Below are positions 50,535 through 58,349 of a stretch of DNA of 64,000 nucleotides, in pieces; position 1 is the stretch's first letter, and every line of letters begins with the position of its first letter. The notes under the pieces are model-generated. The model saw only the letters and a program-made list of their open reading frames with translations, was not told the origin of the DNA and made no database searches. The translations under genes were made by a program, and so were the position numbers. The DNA is from Thioalkalivibrio sp. ALJ16 (GTDB lineage Bacteria; Pseudomonadota; Gammaproteobacteria; Ectothiorhodospirales; Ectothiorhodospiraceae): assembly GCF_000377345.1 (NCBI RefSeq), contig NZ_KB898039.1, positions 62,001 through 126,000 of the forward strand, read 5' to 3'.

Positions 50535-50786
50535 TCAGGCCTTGTGGATCAGCCGCAGCAGACCCAGCAGGAGGACGGCGCCGACGGTGGCGGCGGCGAG
50601 GCTGCCGATCAGCCCGCCGGCCTGGACCCCGAGCTGGGTGAACAGCCAGCCGCCGAGGAAGGCCCCGATCACGCCGACCACGATGTTGAGCAGGATGCCC
50701 TGCCCGGAGCCGTGCACCAGTAGCCCGGCGAGCCAGCCGGCGATGCCGCCGATGAGCAGGAGGAGGAGAAGGGATTCGACGGCCAT
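50535..50786 (-). CDS. GlsB/YeaQ/YmgE family membrane protein
   Basis: An 83-residue stress-associated membrane protein of the GlsB/YeaQ/YmgE (transglycosylase-associated) family. IGGIAGWLAGLLVHGSGQGILLNIVVG is abbreviated here as two diagnostic pieces: IAGWLAGLL and NIVVGVIGAFLGGWL. Three helices are present. AGGAG before the ATG at 50786 selects the start. The same transcript probably includes the DUF3185-like gene. Confidence 0.85.
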   Translation of the reverse strand: MAVESLLLLLLIGGIAGWLAGLLVHGSGQGILLNIVVGVIGAFLGGWLFTQLGVQAGGLIGSLAAATVGAVLLLGLLRLIHKA

Positions 50787-51056
50787 GATGTCGCGCTCCT
50801 TGCGGGTAACGGAGTATTGGAGTGTGCCGAGGTCGCTGCGTTCCCCGAATCGCACGGTGGCGGAGAGTTCGACTGTACAGGGCACGCGGCTGGGCCGCCC
50901 AGCAGCGGTGGCCTCCGCAAGGGATGGCAACCCCTTCGTCGTGGGTATTTTTGAGAACCATTCCGCAAAACCCTAGTCTATGGATCGGATATTAGTAGAT
51001 CCGTCATGGACGGGGCCAGCCAATCCGCGTGGCCTGTCGACGGGAAGGAAACCGGA

Positions 51057-52520
51057 ATGCATGAACCGAATGATCGCGCCGCCGCGGGCTGGCGCCCGTC
51101 ACCCCGCGGACAGGTCCGTGCGCTGCTGCCTGCCGCGCTGCTGGCGCTGCTCGCGGGTTGTAGCGCCGAGGAGGGGCAATCCGACTCGATGGTCTCGAAT
51201 GCCAACGCCGGCGAGCGGCTGGCGCCGGTGGAGGAAACGGGCACGCTGACCGTGGTGACCCGCAATGCGCCCACCACCTGGTACTTTGACCAGCACCTGG
51301 AACCGGCGGGCAAGGAGCATGATCTGGTCGAGGGCTTTGCCCAGGCACATGGCTGGCAGGTGGAGTGGGTCATGGCCGAATCAGTCTCCGGTGTGCTTGA
51401 GTCACTGGCCTCCGGCGAGGCCCATATGGCCGCGGCGGGACTGACCCATCTTGCCTCGCGCGACGAGCGTTTCCGGCGCGGTCCCGAGTACATGGAGATC
51501 ACCGAGCAGGTGGTCTGCCATCGGGATCTCGATGGCATGCCCGAATCGGCAGACGACCTGGGGTCGGTCGACCTGGTGGTCTCGGCCGGCAGCAGCTACG
51601 TGGAGACCCTGGAGCAGGTGCTTCCGGAATCGGCCGGGTTCGAGACCCGAGAGATCGGCACCGAGCGGCTGATGGCGCAGGTCGCCCGGCAGGAGATCGA
51701 CTGCACCGTGGCCGACTCGCATATCGTGCGTTACAACCGCCGTTCCTTCCCGCATCTCGACATCGCCTTCGACCTGTCCGAGCCGCGTACCCTGGGCTGG
51801 TACGTGCAGCCGGACCAGGTGGCGCTGGCCGAACTGGCGGAAGACTGGATGCAGGGTGATGGCGGCCGGGAACTACGCGAACTCGTGGACGAGCGCTACT
51901 TCGCCTACATCGACCAGTTCGACTTTGTCGACCTGCGGGCGCTCAACCGCCGAATCGAGGACCGTCTGCCGCAGTTCCAACCGTATTTCGAGAAGGCGGC
52001 CGAGCGCACCGATCTGCCGGCCGATCTGCTGGCGGCCCTGGCCTATCAGGAGTCTCACTGGGATCCGGAGGCGCGCAGTCCCACCGGTGTGCGCGGCCTG
52101 ATGATGCTGACACAGCGCACGGCCGAGTCCCTGGGGGTGGATCGCCTGGACCCGGTGCAGAGCATCGACGGCGGGGCGCGCTACCTGCAGCGCCAGCATG
52201 AACTGCTGCCCGACGACATTGACGAGCCCGACCGCACCTACCTGGCGCTGGCGGCCTACAACATCGGCCGTGGGCACCTGCTGGATGCGCGCAGGCTGGC
52301 GCGCGAGCTCGGGCGCGATCCGGATCGCTGGGCCGACATTCGCGAGACCCTGCCGCTGCTGACCGAGGAGCGCTACTACCAGAACCTGCGTTTCGGCTAC
52401 GCCCGCGGCTATCAGCCGGTGTATTACGTGCAGCGTATCCGCAACTACCGCGACGTGATCCGGCCCGTGTTCACCGCCGAAGACCTGCCCGCGGACGTGA
52501 CCGTGGTTCAGGGCGACTGA
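51057..52520 (+). CDS. mltF: Membrane-bound lytic transglycosylase MltF
   Basis: A 487-residue lipoprotein lytic transglycosylase that cleaves peptidoglycan. The lipobox is LLAGC (Cys35). A periplasmic solute-binding-like domain follows (TLTVVTRNAPTTWYFD ... GLTHLASRDERF), and then the SLT domain with catalytic Glu332 in ALAYQESHWDPEARSPTG and the motif LAAYNIGRGHLLDAR. This two-domain order defines MltF. AAGGA eight bases before the ATG at 51057 supports that start over 51006. The end overlaps the convergent queuosine-tRNA mannosyltransferase gene by 50 bases. Confidence 0.93.
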   Translation: MHEPNDRAAAGWRPSPRGQVRALLPAALLALLAGCSAEEGQSDSMVSNANAGERLAPVEETGTLTVVTRNAPTTWYFDQHLEPAGKEHDLVEGFAQAHGWQVEWVMAESVSGVLESLASGEAHMAAAGLTHLASRDERFRRGPEYMEITEQVVCHRDLDGMPESADDLGSVDLVVSAGSSYVETLEQVLPESAGFETREIGTERLMAQVARQEIDCTVADSHIVRYNRRSFPHLDIAFDLSEPRTLGWYVQPDQVALAELAEDWMQGDGGRELRELVDERYFAYIDQFDFVDLRALNRRIEDRLPQFQPYFEKAAERTDLPADLLAALAYQESHWDPEARSPTGVRGLMMLTQRTAESLGVDRLDPVQSIDGGARYLQRQHELLPDDIDEPDRTYLALAAYNIGRGHLLDARRLARELGRDPDRWADIRETLPLLTEERYYQNLRFGYARGYQPVYYVQRIRNYRDVIRPVFTAEDLPADVTVVQGD

Positions 52521-53580
52521 CACGGCCCAGCAGCCCCTCCAGCGCCTGCTCCCAGCGCGGGCGCAGGGCCGGCTCGGTCCATGCGCGCACATCCGGGGCC
52601 GGCGGGGGCCCATCCTGCAGCCAGGCCTGCAGACGCGTGGCCAGCGCCTCGGCGTCCGCTGCGGGGTAGCGGCAGGTGTCGGGATACTGCTCGCGGTAGG
52701 CGAGGGCGTCCGGCACCAGCGGCGTGGCTCCGGCGGCCGTGGCTTCCAGCATCGCCAGACCCTGGAACTCGTGTACGGCGGTGCTGACCGCGATCCCCGC
52801 GCGGGCCAGTAGCGCCTCGTAGTCGGATCGCGGCAGGTGGCGGTCCGCCACGATGTGCCCGCCCAGGCGCTCGCGCAGCGCGGTCAGCACCTTCGGCGGC
52901 GGTTCCGGCCGGGCGCCCAGCAAGGCCAGCCGGAACGGCACACCACGGGCGGTCAGCCGGTTAAGTGCCGCGGCGAAGGTCTCCGGGGCCTTGTCGTATT
53001 CCCAGCGATGGTTCCACAGGATCAGTCCCGGATCGCGCGGCCCGGCTGCCACGGTCGCGGCGCGGATCGGCACGGGCAGTACGCGGCTGCGGTCGCGCAG
53101 ACGCGCACCCAGGCCTGCTGGCACGGCATCCGGCATGCGTGCCAGCAGGGTCTCGACCCCGTCCAGAAATGAGTCGCGATTGTAGGCCGAGTTGAACAGT
53201 ACCCGGTCGGCAGCCAGCGCGGCATACAGCTGCACCATCTGCGGGTCCAGCGAGGGGTGCTGGCGCTGGCCGCGCGGGTAGGCGAACTGGTTTTCGTGGA
53301 CGTAATACAGCGTCGGGCTGCGTGCCAGCGCCGGGTGTAGCCCGCGCAGGGTGGCCAGGTCCACCATCGAACTGGCGATCACCGCATCGGGCTGCAGCCC
53401 TTCCAGCCGATCCAGCCAGGAGATCGGGTTGCCGCGAATGCGCCAGCGAAAGTGCCGCCCGGGCAGCTCAAGCACCTGCCAGTCGAAGGCATCGAAGGTC
53501 GTGGTCAGCCAGTCGGCCCAGGCGGCGTGGCTGTCGGCGCGGTATGCCGACAGCAGCAGGATGGTGGGACGCTCCGGCAT
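52471..53580 (-). CDS. tRNA-queuosine mannosyltransferase-like protein (DUF3524)
   Basis: A 369-residue glycosyltransferase of the DUF3524 / GTDC1 type. The conserved N-terminal region includes ILLLSAYRADSHAAWADWL, then LPGRHFRWRIRGNPISW and TLYYVHENQFAYP, which is characteristic. The C-terminal Rossmann half has LWNHRWEYDKAPETF and STAVHEFQGLAMLEA. Mammalian GTDC1 has been identified as the enzyme that mannosylates queuosine in tRNA; a tRNA substrate here is by homology only. ATG 53580 fits the family N-terminus. The last 50 bases overlap mltF on the other strand. It lies 17 bases downstream of the GGDEF-EAL gene, same direction. Confidence 0.85.
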   Translation of the reverse strand: MPERPTILLLSAYRADSHAAWADWLTTTFDAFDWQVLELPGRHFRWRIRGNPISWLDRLEGLQPDAVIASSMVDLATLRGLHPALARSPTLYYVHENQFAYPRGQRQHPSLDPQMVQLYAALAADRVLFNSAYNRDSFLDGVETLLARMPDAVPAGLGARLRDRSRVLPVPIRAATVAAGPRDPGLILWNHRWEYDKAPETFAAALNRLTARGVPFRLALLGARPEPPPKVLTALRERLGGHIVADRHLPRSDYEALLARAGIAVSTAVHEFQGLAMLEATAAGATPLVPDALAYREQYPDTCRYPAADAEALATRLQAWLQDGPPPAPDVRAWTEPALRPRWEQALEGLLGRVSRPEPRSRPRAGLRR

Positions 53581-53597
53581 GGCAGGACCGGACCCGC

Positions 53598-56500
53598 TCA
53601 CGTGCGATCGAGCGGTATGTCCGGGGCTGGGCGATGGAGGTGGTAGCCCTGGGCCATGTCCACTCCCAGATCGCCGAGCATCGCGAGGGTCTCGGGGTCC
53701 TCCACGCATTCGGCCACCGTGAGCTTGTCGAGACCGCGGGCGACATCGACCATGGCGCGGATAAAGGCCTGGTTGTCGCGGTTGTTGGGCAGGTCGCGCA
53801 CGAACATGCCGTCGATCTTCAGGACCTGTACGCCGAGGTACTTCAGGTAGGCAAAGGTGGAGAAACCCGAGCCGAAATCGTCCAGGCAGACGCTGCAGCC
53901 GGTCTGCTGCAGGCCTTCGATGAAACGCTGCGCATCCTGCATCTCGGAGACGGCGGCGGTCTCGGTCAGCTCGATGATCAGGCGCCGCGGCGCGACCGTG
54001 TGCTGTTCCAGCTGCTGGGCGATGTACTGCGGCAGACCCGGCTCGTCGAAGCTGCGCCCGGAGATGTTGATCGCGATCCCGGGGATAGCCGGATCGCGGG
54101 CCAGGCAGGCGATGCTCTCGCGGATCACCCAGCGGTCGATGTCCAGGATCTGGCCGGTCTTCTCGGCGATCGGGATGAACTGGCCGGGCATCGAGATCTC
54201 GTCCGGTTTGGCCGGGTCCCGCATGCGCACCAGGGCCTCGACGTGGTGCAGATGCTGGTCGGCGATGGTGTAGATCCCCTGGAAGTGAAGCTCGAACTGG
54301 CCCTGCTCCAGGGCGGTACCGATGCGCTGGCTCCAGGACATGCGTTCCAGCATGTGCGCGGCGGTGTTGCGGCTGCGGTCGAAGACTGCCCAGGTGTTCT
54401 TGCCCAGGTCCTTGGCCTGGTACATCGCGGTGTCGGCATGGGCCACCAGGTCCTCGACATTGTCGCCGTGGTCGGGGAAGTAGGCGATGCCGATGCTGGC
54501 GGTGAGGCGGTAGTTCTGTCCGCGAAAGCGGAATGGAATGGCGGAGATCGCGCGGCCGACGCGCTCGGCCAGTTCGACCGGCTCCTGCTCGCTCTCACAG
54601 TCCACCAGGATCGCGAACTCGTCGCCGCCCAGGCGGGCAAACAGATCCTGGCTGCGCACCAGGGCGGCGATCTCGCCGGCCGCGCGCACCAGCACCGTGT
54701 CGCCGGCGCGATGGCCGAAGGTGTCGTTGATGGTCTTGAATTCGTCGAGATCGAAGTACAGCAGGGCGAAACGGCCGTGGCGCCGGCGTTCGCTGCGGAT
54801 CACGTGTTCCAGGTGCTTCTGGAAGTGGTGGCGGTTGTACAGCCCGGTCAGCGCGTCGTGCTCGGCGAGGTAGACCAGCTGCTGGGCGGTCTGGCGCTCG
54901 TGGGTCACGTCCTCGTAGAGCCACAGGCGACCGATGGAGCGCTCGTCGCTGTCATGCACCGGGTAGGACACCTGGGTCAGGATACGCCCGTCGTAGAGGT
55001 CGACCTCGAAGCGTTCGCTGATCTCGTGGGTGTCCAGCACGTGAAGCACGTAGCGCGAGGCGTGATCCGGCCGCGCGAAGCGGTGGGTCGAGTGCTCCAG
55101 GACGTCGCGCGAAGGGCGGCCGACCAGCTCGATGTCGCCGTGGATGGCCCACATGCGCCGAAAGGCCGGGTTGATGTATTCCACCCGGCCTTCGCGGTCC
55201 TCGAACAGGATGCCGATGCTCATGGCCGACAGCAGCGCCGCCATGCGGCCCTGTTCGCGCTGGGTAAGTTCCAGCAGTCGGCCCTGCTCGTCGCGCGCCG
55301 CCTCCAGGTCACCCAGGGCTTGCAGCAGGGTTTCCTCGTTGCGCTTGCGCTGGGTGATGTCGTGCGAAATGGCGACGTAGCGGGCGGTCTGGCCGCGCGG
55401 GGCAACCAGCTGCACCGAGATCTCCACGGGCACCTCGCGGCCATCGCGGTGGATATGGCGGGTCTCGAAGCGCATCTGGTCGCGCTCGCCCCGGCGCAGC
55501 GGCTCGATCAGCTGGCGAAAACGCGGCTCGGGGTATTCCGGCTTGATGTCGAATGGGTGCAGCGTCAGCAGCTCGTCTCGCGGGATGCCGGTCTGGTCGA
55601 CCGCGCCCTGATTCACGTAGATGAAACGCAGGGTGTCCACGTCGAACAGGAACACGGCATCCAGCGTCAGGTCCAGGGTGGAGCGGAAGGCCTCCAACTC
55701 GTCCGTCTTGCTGCGCAAGTTCTCGCTGGTCGTGACCAGTTCGTTGGCATCGATCACATGGCCCTGCAGGTACTGGATCTGGCCCTGGTCGTCATAGATG
55801 CCCACACCGCGCTCGAAGACCCAGCGCAGGCGGCCGTCGTGCTGAATCAGGCGCCATTGGACCTCGAACTGGCCGTCCCGCTGCAGACCCTCTGCGATCT
55901 CCTGCCAGACCCGGTCGCGGTCCTGCGGGTGGACCAGGTCGCCCAGGGTCATGTCAGTGGAGGCGAAGCGGGCGCGGTCGTAGCCAGTCAATTCCTGTAC
56001 CGCGCCCTCGACGTTGATGGCATCCCAGCGCGGGTTGTTACGACAGCGATAGACGAACCCATTGATGGTGTCGAGGATGCGCACCAGGTCGTCGCCCTGG
56101 CGCGAGCCGAGCGACCGCGTCAGTATCATCAGTGCCACGAACGCAAGCACCGCGGTCAGCATGCGCAGCATCTGCACGGGTACCCCGGTGGCGGCGAGGA
56201 AGTCGCCCTGGGCCGGCAGCCAGCCCGGCAGGGCCGGGTCCACGGCGCTGGGGAAGGGCGTTGCCAGCGCATAGGTAACAAAGGCGATCGCCAGCCCGCC
56301 AAGGGCAAGGTGGTGCGTCAGATGCTGGCGCGCGCTGTCCTCCCGGCGTGCTTCGCGCGCGAACAACAGCGCGAAGGCGACCCCGGTGAGCAGGGCGCCG
56401 GGGAGCCCGAGCAGGTAACGCCCGCCGTTGGTCAGGCCGCGCGTCGGGTCATCGGCAATCCCGATCATCAGCAGCAGCGCGCCGCCAATGAACGGGTAGC

Positions 56501-56819
56501 ACCAGAGGCCCGTGAGGCGAATGCGGGTCTGACTGTCGTTCAGGGCGCGGCGCCCGAATTCCAGCAGCGGCAGGAAGGAGGCGATCTGCCAGGCGGCATT
56601 GAGTCCACCGGCCCTGGCGGCGGGGTAGTGGAAGCCGGCCGCCTGCAGGAATTCGTAGCTGCCATGGATCAGGCCGAACAGCGCCAGCAGCCAGAAATGG
56701 CGCGCGAACGGGAGCCGCGGCTGGTGTTTCGGCAGGACCAGGGCCACTACGCCCAGAGAGAAAAAGGCGAGGCCGTAGGCCAGATAGAGAATGGTGAAGG
56801 CGGCGGTCGAGAGTTCCAT
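53598..56819 (-). CDS. Membrane PAS-GGDEF-EAL cyclic-di-GMP protein
   Basis: A 1073-residue signalling protein. Residues 5-270 have about eight transmembrane helices, followed by three PAS domains (about 280-390, 400-510 and 540-650). The GGDEF domain has an intact RLGGDEFAIL site, and an RSQD inhibitory site five residues upstream. The EAL domain keeps EALVRM, ELTETAA, DDFGSGFSTF and the late Glu in AECVEDPETL. Both synthesis and breakdown of cyclic-di-GMP are therefore possible. The PAS set suggests redox, oxygen or ligand sensing. It is leftward, followed closely by the mannosyltransferase gene. Confidence 0.93.
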   Translation of the reverse strand: MELSTAAFTILYLAYGLAFFSLGVVALVLPKHQPRLPFARHFWLLALFGLIHGSYEFLQAAGFHYPAARAGGLNAAWQIASFLPLLEFGRRALNDSQTRIRLTGLWCYPFIGGALLLMIGIADDPTRGLTNGGRYLLGLPGALLTGVAFALLFAREARREDSARQHLTHHLALGGLAIAFVTYALATPFPSAVDPALPGWLPAQGDFLAATGVPVQMLRMLTAVLAFVALMILTRSLGSRQGDDLVRILDTINGFVYRCRNNPRWDAINVEGAVQELTGYDRARFASTDMTLGDLVHPQDRDRVWQEIAEGLQRDGQFEVQWRLIQHDGRLRWVFERGVGIYDDQGQIQYLQGHVIDANELVTTSENLRSKTDELEAFRSTLDLTLDAVFLFDVDTLRFIYVNQGAVDQTGIPRDELLTLHPFDIKPEYPEPRFRQLIEPLRRGERDQMRFETRHIHRDGREVPVEISVQLVAPRGQTARYVAISHDITQRKRNEETLLQALGDLEAARDEQGRLLELTQREQGRMAALLSAMSIGILFEDREGRVEYINPAFRRMWAIHGDIELVGRPSRDVLEHSTHRFARPDHASRYVLHVLDTHEISERFEVDLYDGRILTQVSYPVHDSDERSIGRLWLYEDVTHERQTAQQLVYLAEHDALTGLYNRHHFQKHLEHVIRSERRRHGRFALLYFDLDEFKTINDTFGHRAGDTVLVRAAGEIAALVRSQDLFARLGGDEFAILVDCESEQEPVELAERVGRAISAIPFRFRGQNYRLTASIGIAYFPDHGDNVEDLVAHADTAMYQAKDLGKNTWAVFDRSRNTAAHMLERMSWSQRIGTALEQGQFELHFQGIYTIADQHLHHVEALVRMRDPAKPDEISMPGQFIPIAEKTGQILDIDRWVIRESIACLARDPAIPGIAINISGRSFDEPGLPQYIAQQLEQHTVAPRRLIIELTETAAVSEMQDAQRFIEGLQQTGCSVCLDDFGSGFSTFAYLKYLGVQVLKIDGMFVRDLPNNRDNQAFIRAMVDVARGLDKLTVAECVEDPETLAMLGDLGVDMAQGYHLHRPAPDIPLDRT

Positions 56820-57006
56820 CAGCGCGGGTCTCGCCGGTTACGTGATGTGGGCGGGGGCTGCGGAAACGGGGTGGCTCGCACGCAGATTCCTCTCGGCCAA
56901 GATCGGCGCGTCGCGGACCCGGATCACCGGGGGATCAGGCTGCAAGCTTGCGGGGTTCGAGCGGAGGGATGCAAGTACGGGCCGGAACTGGCCCGCGGCA
57001 AGAGGT

Positions 57007-57032
57007 GTCCGGCCCGGGACTCCGGGCCGGAC
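57007..57032 (-). terminator. Hairpin downstream of the HiPIP gene
   Basis: GTCCGGCCCGG pairs with CCGGGCCGGAC (11 bp, four-base loop). It starts 14 bases past the HiPIP stop. On the minus strand a short CTCTT follows instead of a full T run, so it may be a stability hairpin or weak terminator. Confidence 0.55.
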
Positions 57033-57045
57033 GGGTACGTCGGGA

Positions 57046-57360
57046 TCAGGCCCCGACGTATTCGTCGCACCAGCCTTCGGCGTTCACCTGAACCCCCTGG
57101 AAGTCGGCGTGGAAGCACTGGCCCCACTGGTCGTCGCCACCGCCCCAGAAGGCGCAGTTCTTGCACTTTTCGCCCTCGGAATAATCCGAGTGGTCGGAGT
57201 CGGCCGCGTTGTTCACGTAGTTGTGGGCGTGACCGTCTTCGGCCTGATCCGCAGCGTGTGCTGCGGGCATGCCGACCAGGCTGACAACCGGGATCGCCGC
57301 CACGGCCGCAGAGGCCTGACGCAGGAACTTACGACGATTCGCATTCGGCTTGTTGGACAT
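57046..57360 (-). CDS. High-potential iron-sulfur protein (HiPIP)
   Basis: A 104-residue precursor of a HiPIP, a small periplasmic [4Fe-4S] electron carrier typical of Ectothiorhodospiraceae and Chromatiaceae. The Tat signal is [17 protein letters not shown], cleaved after AHA. The four cluster ligands are Cys66, Cys69, Cys82 and Cys98 ([12 protein letters not shown] ... WGQCFH ... EGWCDEY). GGAGG precedes the ATG. Its partner reductase or oxidase is not in the window. It stands alone, followed by a hairpin and divergent from the beta-barrel gene. Confidence 0.96.
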   Translation of the reverse strand: MSNKPNANRRKFLRQASAAVAAIPVVSLVGMPAAHAADQAEDGHAHNYVNNAADSDHSDYSEGEKCKNCAFWGGGDDQWGQCFHADFQGVQVNAEGWCDEYVGA

Positions 57361-57717
57361 GAAGTCCTCCGTTTGCTTGGTGGTAATGGGTTTCTGGCGT
57401 TCTTTAACTTGCGAAAATCACCCGCTCCAGGCGGGATCATTCCCTTCGAGGCCACAAGCCGCCGAGGGTTCCCTTGGATTGGTAACCCTTTTCAGCGGAA
57501 TCCCGGGCGCGGCCGTGTGGCCGGGGCCACGCTGTCCCGTGTGCGTGCCGCGCAGGATCCGCCGCAGCGCGCGCATGGGACAGGTGCCCCCACAGGGATG
57601 CGAGGGCCCGGAAAAAAATTCCGTTCGATGCGCTGCCGGGCGTGTTCTTGTGATGAAGATCGCGCCGTTCTGTTCTACCATTAGGGATTCCTAATAAATG
57701 ACGGCAGGAGGTGCGTG
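57361..57717. other. Divergent intergenic region between HiPIP and beta-barrel genes
   Basis: A 357-base region expected to hold both promoters. At 57680-57695 is a small inverted repeat ATTAGG-GATT-CCTAAT just before the beta-barrel ribosome binding site, which could be an operator. An A-rich stretch GGAAAAAAATTCC lies near 57611. I see no gene here. Confidence 0.5.
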
Positions 57718-58260
57718 ATGGCATACAGGAACATGATTGCGGTGCTGGCCCTGGGTACGCTGGCCCTGGCCCCGTTCGCCCAGGCGAGCGCGGTGGAGCG
57801 CGGGATGGAACCGAGTGTGGCGCTGCTGGGTGGCGTGGTCTCGCCGGACCTGTCCGATGCCAGCTCCGATCCAGCGTACGGGGTCGAGATTGGCGCCAAC
57901 TGCCAGCTGTTCCAGCCGGCCGCCGGTGTGCTGCGCCATCACTTCAGTGTCTCGCGCTACAGCGATGATCCGCTGCGGATGACGAGCGCCGAAGTCAACA
58001 GCCACTGGATGTTCGAGCCGAACGAGCGCCTGTCCCTGGGCTTCGGGCCGGGCATCGGCTATGTGCGTGCCAAACTGGACGACACGACCAATGGCCTGTG
58101 GGCCGCGCAGCTGGGTGGCAGCCTGAAGTACCAGCTGGACCAGCAATGGTTCCTGGGGCTGGAGGCGCGCTACCAGTTTACCGAGAGCGACCGCTTCGAC
58201 GGCCGTCGTGCCGACGCCGACAACATGCGCGTGATGGGCAAGGTGGGTATGCAGTTCTGA
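57718..58260 (+). CDS. Exported outer membrane beta-barrel protein
   Basis: A 180-residue protein with a signal peptide (residues 1-24, ending FAQASA) and alternating beta-strand sequence such as HHFSVSRYSDDPLRM, LSLGFGPGIGYVRAKL and WFLGLEARYQFTESD. It ends in Phe (KVGMQF), the outer-membrane insertion signal. A small eight-strand barrel of the OmpW/OmpA-like or acyloxyacyl hydrolase-like kind is probable; exact family is not recognised. AGGAGG precedes the start. It is followed 89 bases later by the P-type ATPase gene. Confidence 0.75.
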   Translation: MAYRNMIAVLALGTLALAPFAQASAVERGMEPSVALLGGVVSPDLSDASSDPAYGVEIGANCQLFQPAAGVLRHHFSVSRYSDDPLRMTSAEVNSHWMFEPNERLSLGFGPGIGYVRAKLDDTTNGLWAAQLGGSLKYQLDQQWFLGLEARYQFTESDRFDGRRADADNMRVMGKVGMQF

Positions 58261-58349
58261 TCCTTCGGCCCGTCCGGTAACCGGGGGGCTTGCTGCCCCT
58301 CGGGTACCGGGTGACGATAAGGCGACGTTGACACAGCAGGGCGTTGCCC

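Noticed and set aside
53322-57284. A 1320-codon plus-strand frame
   Set aside because: It is antisense to the mannosyltransferase, PAS-GGDEF-EAL and HiPIP genes and has no domain of its own.
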